Shown: piece by piece, positions 57,071 to 64,000 of the stretch
Layout of the letters: each line of letters opens with the position of its first letter
Numbering within the stretch: the first letter of the stretch is position 1
Assembly (NCBI GenBank): GCA_030704615.1
Contig: CM060734.1
Coordinates: 50,484,042 to 50,548,041, forward strand
DNA: 64,000 nt
Reading direction: 5' to 3'
Origin: Takakia lepidozioides
Taxonomy: Eukaryota > Streptophyta > Takakiopsida > Takakiales > Takakiaceae
Made by a program: the position numbers and the translations under genes
The notes under the pieces: model-generated
Seen by the model: the letters and a program-made list of their open reading frames with translations, nothing else
Databases searched by the model: none
What the model was told of the DNA's origin: nothing

Positions 57071-57087
57071 CGCTCATCTCTCTCGAG
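57071..57087 (-). promoter_or_regulatory. primer-binding position, complementary to the element's own LTR
   Basis: Immediately after the 5' LTR (sense) comes CTCGAGAGAGATGAGCG. It does not begin TGG and does not resemble a tRNA 3' end. Its first 15-16 bases are the exact complement of an LTR segment at 57,273-57,287 (16 of 16 in the 3' LTR at 52,367-52,382). This suggests priming by the element's own RNA, as in Tf1. Confidence 0.6.
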
Positions 57088-57438
57088 TGATAAACAAGCA
57101 TAGAGACACTGTTGACACAAAACATATGAAATCCATCGCTATCACTCTTTATAATAGAAGTCGAGCCAGGGGCACCCCAAGCTATGGGGACTCCACCCCA
57201 CAACAACCTACACTCCCATCATGAGTACACTCAGATCTAAACGCATGCAGGAGCTCGGTCGCGCAGGCTCAACTCGAGAGAGATGAGTTGCGCGACTGCC
57301 GCTCTCGTGAAGATAAGACGGACCAGGTGTCAAACTAAACTTGACACCTGATTTAACACTTGACCTAAATCCAAGTGTTAAATACAAATAACTAGTTTTA
57401 TGCTAGCTGTTTTCACACTGTGCTTATTTAACTTGACA
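57088..57438 (-). repeat. 5' LTR of the DNMT element (5'-truncated)
   Basis: 351 bases, sense start TGTCAAGTT, end CTTGTTTATCA. It lacks the first 87 bases of U3 present in the other copy. A TTATCTT box (57,316-57,310) lies about 25 bases ahead of the self-complementary segment. Confidence 0.85.
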
Positions 57439-57594
57439 CATGTGTCATTGGCCCATGTGTGAAGAATTGAAATCTAAGCCAAATGCAATCTCATATGTAT
57501 CCAAGTGCTTCTCCCATGTAGAGGCCCAAGTGCGACCTCGAGTGTCCAATGTCATCTAAGTCCAAGTGCCCCTATGCATCCTGAGACCTTGCAG

Positions 57595-57920
57595 TTTGGG
57601 AGATCTCCACATCATTGTTCCAACAAAGCCCACTTTGCTTTTTTGCAATCTCCCTTGTCGAGGCTTCATATATTGATATATCCACTTTGCTATTTTTTGC
57701 GAGTTTCCAACGACCAAAGTACTTGAAATTCCAAATCTGGGCCAATCATTGCTCCAGAAAAGCCCACTTTGCTAGCGAATTTTCTAGCGACCCAAAGTAC
57801 TTGAAATTCCAAATCTCCTACTTAAAGGGCCAATCATTGCTCTACAAGAGCTCACCATGCTATTTTTCAAAAACAATTCCAGCGACCCAAAGCACTTGAA
57901 ATTCCACATCTCCCACACTG
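57595..57920 (+). repeat. three imperfect ~105-bp tandem repeats
   Basis: Repeated words are cgacccaaagtacttgaaat, tccaaatct, gccaatcattgctc and agcccactttgct. The array sits directly upstream of the chromodomain LINE and could be its promoter monomers, or an unrelated satellite. Confidence 0.75.
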
Positions 57921-58699
57921 CGGGTCCGAAAATATGAGACCAAGCCGGTGCACCGCTCCTCATCAAGGGCTTTCCAACGTGGCACCAAGCTCTATAGGGG
58001 ACTCATTCAATTCCTAGCTACTAAGTACAATGGCCTTTACTCCAGGCTGCCAACCCTTCATCCCCAATCCTGCCGCCATTCTCCCACCGCTAGAACTCTA
58101 TATTATACATCTTACGCCAAATGAACATTAGAATACAAACCGATCTCCCTGGCTATCCTAACACCATCTCACCCCTTGAAGTCGTCTGGCTTAACAGTCC
58201 ATCTCTCCCTGAATTTGAGGAACTTCACCCCTGCCAAAAAACGCTCATACTTGCTTACTTTAAAATCAGACACATCACGACACTTACCCAACTCACCACA
58301 GCCTTTGGCTATAGACTACTCTCACCCCGAGAGTTCACTCTCAAATACTCCAGAGCCACTGTCAAAACATGTCAATACATGTCCCTGCTTCGAACCCTTT
58401 TCTGCCACAAGACTCCCTCATGTTCTCTTGAGTGCGACCTACCATGCAAACTCTTTCCCCATAACAAACTAGACCTTCTTCCTCAATATAAAACACACCC
58501 AGCCCCATCTATTCTAAGTATGATGGCAGCACATAAAGCTCACCCTGACCCTTCAAATTCTAACACCCCTCCCATGTCGCCTTGCCACTCTATGTCCCCC
58601 TCCCAAATGACCAATTCAAACTTGACCATCCCTCTGGCTCAACCACCCCCCACACCCCCATCCAAACCTCCTCTACCCCGCTTACCCCGACCAGCCCGC

Positions 58700-58920
58700 C
58701 CTCGCCGGCCTCAACCCCGAGATATATTAACCCAGACAATCCGGAAGCCTTCATTATCGAAGCTATTCTAGGGATCAGAACTCAGATCACCACCGACAAA
58801 TTTGGCGCCACATGCCTAGACACTTTCTACTTATGCAAATGGGTTGGGTACCCATCGGAAGATAATACCTAGCAAGCAGAGGACGACCTATTTGGGTCCC
58901 ATGAGGACTGTGACTCGGTC
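58700..58920 (+). pseudogene. chromodomain in the LINE-like element
   Basis: The frame reads PEAFIIEAILGIRTQ, then TFYLCKWVGYPSEDNT, a stop, and QAEDDLFGSHED. This matches the chromodomain core (xxVExILxxR ... YLVKWxGY ... NTWE); the stop replaces the conserved tryptophan (TGG to TAG at about 58,870). Two of three aromatic-cage positions can be recognised. Confidence 0.75.
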
Positions 58921-59981
58921 CACAACCTTAACATCCTCACCGCATTTCTTAAGTCCACTAATACCAACTACCTAGCCCATACCCACCAACAACACACTTC
59001 CCAAACCCAATCGATGGACGCCCGGTACGTCCATAACCCCCTAGTTGCCCCCGAGGTACATGTCTGCATCACAGAATGCAATCCTGACAAAGACATTCTA
59101 CACACCTCCCCTATAATACGCTCCGGCAAGCACCTGTCCAAGTTATATGCCTCACATGGCTGCTTCATTGGTCTCATTCCTAATGACAGACTCACCTGGC
59201 TATGGCACAGATTCTCAAATTCAAACCCGCCACCTAGCCTACTCACGCCCGCTAAACAAGACTTCGCTACTAAAGTCTGCTGGCTCATGGATCGCTACTT
59301 GACTGATACCCCCTCCAAAAACCTCGCTCCCTCCTCAAGCTAAGACAAGCCCAATCCCATATTACCCTTCCACCGGACATACTAGCACTCCTTATAAACT
59401 CCTTCCAAATTACACACTCTTATAACTCAAGCCTACTTACATGCCCTATGGTGCTTTCGTCATACTCAAGCCCACACCCCCGAGCCTGCATATTTGGAGC
59501 CTTAGGCTCTGCCTATCAATATACGTGGACGGGCCGCGGCTTTGCACAACCGTCCCAAGGATCCCACATGCATGACGTTTTACAATGGGCTCGCCACGCA
59601 GTCCAAACATCCCCCTCTACCGCCACCATCCTCCTTCTGACTCACCAACAATTGCCAAATGGCCCGCACCCTCTCTCCCAGCTACCCCATGAGGTTACGC
59701 CTCTAGTCGCTATCGACCCTGGCATCCAATACTCTCGCACCCCGCCCCTCCCCAAGTACCTTAAACAGCAAGAACCCACCTTAACCAGGCCTTAACCCTC
59801 ATACTGCTTGTCAATCGCACGACCACAACTACCCCCATACCCGCCGACTTCCCATCTCGCATCACTGCCTTCTAACAAACACACATAGCATGAAGGTCAC
59901 CACATTCCCTATTCCCCCTCCCTAACGTCCGTTACCCCCCGCCTTTACCCTAAAATAAATTCATCCAAAACATGGTCTCGA

Positions 59982-60731
59982 ATGCTCACCCATCCACCCA
60001 TCCCCCCTACCACACCTATCCACACCGAACCTCCGCTATTCCGGACGGATCTCCTTCTCAAATACCCGTCTGCCCACTCCCACTACACCGACGGATCCCT
60101 CATTGCTGGTCCTAGGGCTGGGTATGGTTTCTATCACACCGCTACCAACCAAGGCATTTCCCTACGTCTCCCTAGCCCGGCCACCATCCTTCGTGCCGAG
60201 TTCATGGCCATACATGTTGCCCTCACCCAGCTCTCATCATTCCCCCCACCCCATTATATTTTTACTGATAGTCTCACATCACTCTTTCTCATCCGCAATC
60301 ACCGCCATCGACCCTCTTCTCACCACTACCACTCTGACCGGAACCTAATCATAGTTCAAATTGCTATCTCTATAAACCAGCCCATCCACTTTCTTAAAGT
60401 TCGCTCCCACACTGGCATCACTGGCAACGAAATGGCTAACTTCTTTGCCCAACAAGGTGCCACCCAATCCGAGGTGGACCCTACGTCGGATCCCATCCAT
60501 GTGGCCCATACCTACCCCTTTTGGTTCATCCACCTCGTTCCAGGCCCCACGGAGCCTCGCCCTATCCGCAATCTCTCTACCACCCTTACTCGAGTAGGCA
60601 GCAAACAAGCCTCCTCCTCTGCAAGCCACACTAAGCTACATGTCCAGAAATGGACACAATCTGATGTGCTACACCATAAGCTGTCTTATCACTTCTGGCA
60701 CACTTTAATCTCGCCACCGATGCCCAAATAA
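59982..60731 (+). CDS. RNase H domain of the LINE-like element
   Basis: The D-E-D triad is visible in HYTDGSLIAGPRAGYGFY, ILRAEFMAIHVAL and YIFTDSLTSLFLI. Then KVRSHTGITGNEMANFFAQQ, where the usual final aspartate (xAD) is asparagine. Its job in the element would be to degrade the RNA strand during cDNA synthesis. The frame is open, but the surrounding element is broken. Confidence 0.85.
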   Translation: MLTHPPIPPTTPIHTEPPLFRTDLLLKYPSAHSHYTDGSLIAGPRAGYGFYHTATNQGISLRLPSPATILRAEFMAIHVALTQLSSFPPPHYIFTDSLTSLFLIRNHRHRPSSHHYHSDRNLIIVQIAISINQPIHFLKVRSHTGITGNEMANFFAQQGATQSEVDPTSDPIHVAHTYPFWFIHLVPGPTEPRPIRNLSTTLTRVGSKQASSSASHTKLHVQKWTQSDVLHHKLSYHFWHTLISPPMPK

Positions 60732-60789
60732 AACAGAGCCTCAAATTCAGATATGCACAATACATGGGCCACCAATGTAAACATATCTT

Positions 60790-61500
60790 TTGGCCTCACC
60801 TCTTCCTTACCCAAATTGTCCACTCTATGCTTGCACCCACTTTGCCCGTGACACTTGGCCCCACCTACTCAGCCAATGCACACATCCCATCATCCATGGC
60901 CTCCGTGTCACTCGACATAACCATGTTGTTTGGCACATCCATAAGCTACTCCTACGTCAACCTGCAACACGTTGGTTTTCATTCATCAATGCGAGGACAT
61001 ATCAAGGTAGGCCCCCTGACCACACTGTACCCTTATGGCTTCTGCCCTGTTCATGCCGGCCACCCTCACCCTGCACATGTCCTACCAGACTCTGTCATGA
61101 CATACTTCTAGTCCACATATTGCCTATGAATGCGCCTCCGCCAAGCATCCCATCCCCAAACCTCACCATACACTTTATTGAATTCACATATTGTAATGAT
61201 CGCTACCCCAGCTCCACCACATTGGAAAAACGTCAAAAATACGCTCCGTTCGTCCTATCCGTTTGCCATCCTGGCTGGTCCACATGGGGTCCACATGCCC
61301 CCTCACGATCATTACTACCGGCACCAGAGGCGGCATCCACAATGCTAGTATCTATGCCCTTCACACTAACTTCAAAATTCCTATCTCCCCTATACACAAA
61401 TGCTTCAAGGCTATCCACCTAACTGTGATTCCCTCCCTCACTGCTATTATTACCAACAAAAGGCATCTTGAATCCCATATCTCTTCAGGCTCTTGAAACT
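60790..61500 (+). pseudogene. zinc knuckle and C-terminal tail of the LINE-like element
   Basis: Frame-shifted remains: NCPLYACTHFARDTWPHLLS, THPIIHGLRVTRHNHVV, then IHFIEFTYCNDRYPS and, in another frame, GTRGGIHNASIYALHTNFKI with NKRHLESHISS. Cysteine and histidine spacing fits the knuckle that follows RNase H in many LINEs. Confidence 0.7.
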
Positions 61501-61504
61501 CCGT

Positions 61505-61665
61505 ATACCCTAGGGGTACCCCCTGGGATACCTTTCCGAGCACCAGTCCCCTGAGTTACGGGGTGCCCTCCGGGCGCCCAATAGTTTTTATATAGGGCCC
61601 ACCCCCGAAAGGGGGCAGTAGCCGCAAGGCGAAGTGGCTCTTAGTTACGCCGGCCTCGGCCGGAG
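61505..61665 (+). ncRNA. hairpin-rich 3' tail of the LINE-like element
   Basis: Consecutive small hairpins: GGGTGCCC/GGGCGCCC with loop TCC (61,561-61,579), CCCCC-GAAA-GGGGG (61,602-61,615), GCC-GCAA-GGC (61,621-61,630) and CCGGC-CTCG-GCCGG (61,650-61,663). Two loops are GNRA and one is of the CUCG/YNMG type, so this is a designed-looking RNA structure. It is probably the 3' recognition signal for the element's RT, or a small structured RNA. Confidence 0.6.
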
Positions 61666-61982
61666 TCATCTCTCTATAAACTACTTATAATGTTGATAAT
61701 CACCATCATAATATGTGATTATCTGATATGTGGCTCTTTATTGAAGTTGTTCACTATATGGGTAGTGAAACATTTTACAATCCATAACCCATCTATCTAG
61801 AGTTGGTGGGCTCCACCACAGTAAAATATTTTCACTGACATATTCGACTGTCCTTCCTACTTCACTACATGCCTGAATCGACTCACCCTTTGTCACAATC
61901 TGGTTTTTTGGTAAAAATGGTACTTTCAACTATTTTGACAGTGAAACAGACAGTCAAAAATCCCGCATTTTGTTGTAGTAAC
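61666..61982. other. AT-rich stretch before the second LTR
   Basis: No gene. It contains repeated tgataatcac/gtgattatct words and may hold the U3 start of the following LTR; I cannot fix that boundary. Confidence 0.35.
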
Positions 61983-62299
61983 TGTCAAGTTATTTTATCA
62001 CTAGTGTGAAGTTAGCTAGGAAATAGCTAGCTTTTATATATTGATATTTGGGATTGACCCAAGTGTCAATCTAGGGGCCAATACATGTTTGGGCACCTTG
62101 CGTTGTTATTTTCACGGCAGATCGCGGTGGGCTCATCTTTCTCGAGTTGAGCCTCACCGCGTCTAGCTATGGCGCCGTAGTGTGGATTCCCCATGGCGTG
62201 GGGTGCACTTGGCTCGACTTAATATATGGGTAATGTTTTCATGTGCAAGTATGTGAGTTTGAGAGAGCTTGTGTGCTTGTATCATTCAATTTCTTATCA
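61983..62299 (+). repeat. LTR related to the DNMT element, plus strand
   Basis: It starts TGTCAAGTTA and ends TTCTTATCA. It shares the blocks CTCGAGTTGAGCC, GGGGTGC(A/C)C.TGGCTCGACTT and TTATNTTCACG with the LTRs at 52-57 kb but is clearly diverged, so it belongs to a separate lineage of the same family. The start is the first base shared with those LTRs; U3 may extend further left. Confidence 0.8.
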
Positions 62300-62315
62300 C
62301 TCGAGAAAGATGAGC
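62300..62315 (+). promoter_or_regulatory. self-complementary primer-binding position of the second element
   Basis: CTCGAGAAAGATGAGC directly follows the LTR and is the perfect 16-base complement of LTR positions 62,131-62,146. Compared with the other element, one base pair is changed on both sides (G-C to A-T). Confidence 0.6.
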
Positions 62316-64000
62316 TCGAGTCTGTGAGTACCAGGTTCGAGTTAGTTGTAGCACTTGTGTTTTCAGATCATGAGAAACGGTTCAGCCTAGAGTGCAGGGA
62401 TCCGTGCATAAGCCTATCCAAAGCGGATAGAGTGCAAAGGTGAACAGGTTGCAGGTTTGCAATGGATAGAAAGGCGATCAATGTTGCATAGCTCAACGCT
62501 ATGGCAACTGAGTATGCGGTTCTAGTGTGAAGCGGATGAGATGCTGGCCACGAGTGGGCGAACTGGTGGTCGTCTTCTTCAGTTGCAGGCCGAGTTGAGG
62601 AGCTGCAGAAATGTGGGCTGCGCATGGGAAACTAGCATGTTGCAGGTTGGAGATGATATGATCAGCTCCAGGTATTTCTACCCGAAACTAGTTGTTGCGG
62701 GTAGATGAGGAGCAGCCGAATGGTGGAGCTGCGAGGGAATGCATCGCAGCCTGTTGGGAGCTTCAGCTCCAAACTCATGAAGAGGTACGAGTGAAGAGAG
62801 GGGGCAGATCCCTCTTGTGTGCAAATTAGTGCACTTGTGAAACATGTGCTGAGTTGGAGTTTCAATCTGAAACTCAGCAGTGCAAGGGCTCTTAGAGTGG
62901 CAAGAGCGGGGGCTGGAAGGGCAGCAACAAGGCGTCCTAGAGCCAGGGAATGTGCAGTAGAACTGCACGTATATCAAGGTTGTAAAGGTGTGTATTTTCA
63001 GATTTGTTTTGTGAGCTTCATGAAGAAAATGGAGCTTGTTGGGCAGCATATAGCTTGCTTGTTGAGTTGGGGGCGCTTCTAGTGGGCCGTGAGAGCTCAG
63101 GAGTGCAGGGCAACGGGGCTGATGGCTCCGCAGAAGCCATAGCTTGTCGGCAGCAGGTGCAGGAGCAAACCCCAGCTTGGGGAGAGCTCAGGAACGAGTG
63201 GGAATGGCCCGGAAATGCCTCGGGAACGTATGGGAACTTGTTGGGAGTTCCAGGGAACGTAGGGAATAGTGGCCGTGATGGGCCGTTGGGGCGGTATCAC
63301 GAGATACCACGAGCCCAGGCCGTGACTGTTGACCGTGACCGTTGATTGTGACCGTTGGAAGCCGTGGTGTGGACACAACGGGTGGGCACGGTGACCAGAT
63401 CGTGGGGATGGCGGGCCGTGAAGGCTTGTGGGAGTGGTACCACGGGGTATCAAGGGGCAGCCTGTGGCCAACGAGCGCCTAGGGCGGGCCATGAGGAGTT
63501 GTGGCAGTTGGAGCCACGGAAGGCCGCGAACAGGCAGAGTGAAAAAATTATTATTAAAATAAAATTTAAAAAAAAAAGAAAAAAAAGAAAAAAAAGAAAA
63601 AACTTTTTCACTCGTTTCGTGGGACCTTGATGGGGAGGCTAGGCTCTGTAGAACAACGGTTTTGAGCTAGCTGATCCGGCAGAAAAGTCGGAATTGCCTC
63701 CTTGCTGCGTTTTAACAAAGGGGATTACTCCCCTGCAGGTAATCTTTTCGGGTTTTCAGTCCAATTCTTAACTATGGGGGAGACCAGCCTGCAGGTAATT
63801 CTTTTGGACAGAATGTTGTTGGGGCCTATATGTACCTCTATTTGCTCCATTTTTGAACCTTCAGCGAATGGTGTGGTTTCCTGATGTGATTCCATTATGA
63901 GGAATGACTGGTGGACATAAGGAGGCACTAGCGGACCCTGTGGAGGCTTGCATGGGGCCTTGGAGGCCAAGTTCATGAGCTCGTGGAGGGCGGTTTGAGG
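62316..64000 (+). mobile_element. leader/5' internal region of the second LTR element (runs off the window)
   Basis: About 1.7 kb of G-rich plus-strand DNA after the primer position, with many TTGCAGG and GTTGGGAG words. It contains short open frames (62,819-63,082, 63,004-63,345) without any recognisable Gag motif. A possible coding start, MGETSLQ, lies at 63,775. The rest of the element lies beyond position 64,000. Confidence 0.5.
63541..63607 (+). repeat. A-rich low-complexity tract
   Basis: Repeated AAAAAAAAG-type units; sits in the leader of the second LTR element. Confidence 0.9.

Larger units (their letters stand above)
52182..57438 (-). mobile_element. Ty3/gypsy element with DNA methyltransferase and PHD-integrase
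   Basis: The minus-strand element is bounded by LTR copies at 57,088-57,438 (5') and 52,182-52,620 (3'). Reading order is DNA methyltransferase, a short linker frame ending in UAG, RT-RNase H, then integrase with a C-terminal PHD finger. No Gag zinc knuckle or protease was found. The methyltransferase begins abruptly about 80 bases after the LTR, so leader, Gag, protease and the N-terminal half of the methyltransferase seem deleted. There is no target-site duplication (cacaa versus catgt), in keeping with later rearrangement. Retrotransposons with cytosine methyltransferases have been reported from a few eukaryotes, including a charophyte alga and dinoflagellates. Confidence 0.9.
58030..61500 (+). 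mobile_element. decayed LINE-like element with chromodomain and RNase H
   Basis: Plus strand, C-rich coding strand. Order: start MAFTPGCQPFIPNPAAILPP (58,030), a cysteine-rich N-terminal part, a Pro-rich linker, chromodomain, an unassigned domain (IFGALGSAYQYTWTGRGFAQ), RNase H, and a zinc-knuckle region (DTWPHLLSQCTHP, RHNHVV). The conserved tail includes ITTGTRGGIHNASIYALHT and TNKRHLESH. Several stops and frame changes occur. Reverse transcriptase itself is missing between about 59,790 and 59,980, apparently by internal deletion. RNase H and zinc knuckle with no LTR pair suggest a LINE; class is inferred. Confidence 0.7.

Noticed and set aside
57140-57160. TATAAAG word as the TATA box of the DNMT element LTR
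   Set aside because: Possible, but it lies after the self-complementary segment; the TTATNTT box is conserved in all related LTRs at fixed spacing, so I prefer that. The choice remains open.

Overview
The window looks like nuclear DNA of a streptophyte plant, most likely a seedless land plant (fern, lycophyte or bryophyte). The evidence is intron-rich eukaryotic genes with GT-AG introns, a plant-type 5PTase11-like inositol 5-phosphatase, and PLS/DYW-class PPR sequence, which is expanded in land plants. A Tctex1-type dynein light chain gene argues for a lineage that keeps flagellated sperm, so seed plants are unlikely. The genus cannot be told from the sequence; a charophyte alga is the main alternative.

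Positions 1-23,500 form a gene-bearing arm. On the minus strand are a 5PTase11-like phosphatase (partial), a tRNA-Asp-like gene with a damaged anticodon stem, a tRNA-His guanylyltransferase (THG1), and a TFIIIC subunit 6 (GTF3C6)-like gene. On the plus strand are the splicing factor SDE2 (complete, 3 exons) and a Tctex1-type dynein light chain (complete, 5 exons). A LINE family that lacks a poly(A) tail has left a 3.2-kb 5'-truncated copy, a 640-bp copy and a 32-bp relic, the last two with clear target-site duplications. Two tRNA-derived SINEs lie at 21.3-22.1 kb.

Positions 23,500-50,000 hold a degenerate tandem PPR/DYW array on the minus strand. It is split by a 21,023-bp CACTA (En/Spm) transposon at 25,491-46,513 with a CCT target-site duplication. 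The transposon carries a TNPA-like gene on the minus strand, with an FCP1/NIF-like HAD phosphatase domain between its two transposase-type domains. It also carries a TNP2 transposase whose middle is inverted relative to its ends, and a triplicated chimera of PPR and ribosomal-protein-S3A fragments. A young chromovirus (Ty3/gypsy, 30,686-37,654, TSD ATGAC) is nested inside the TNPA-like gene.

Positions 52,100-57,440 (minus strand) contain the most unusual locus: a Ty3/gypsy element that encodes a cytosine-5 DNA methyltransferase ahead of reverse transcriptase and ends its integrase with a PHD finger. Its pol frame lies behind an in-frame UAG CAA CCA, which fits the tobamovirus-type readthrough context. 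Its primer-binding position is not tRNA-like; it is complementary to a segment of its own LTR. A second related LTR at 61,983-62,299 (plus strand) keeps this pairing through a compensatory change. Between the two lies a decayed LINE-like element with a chromodomain, RNase H and a 3' tail built of tetraloop hairpins. The window ends inside the leader of the second LTR element.
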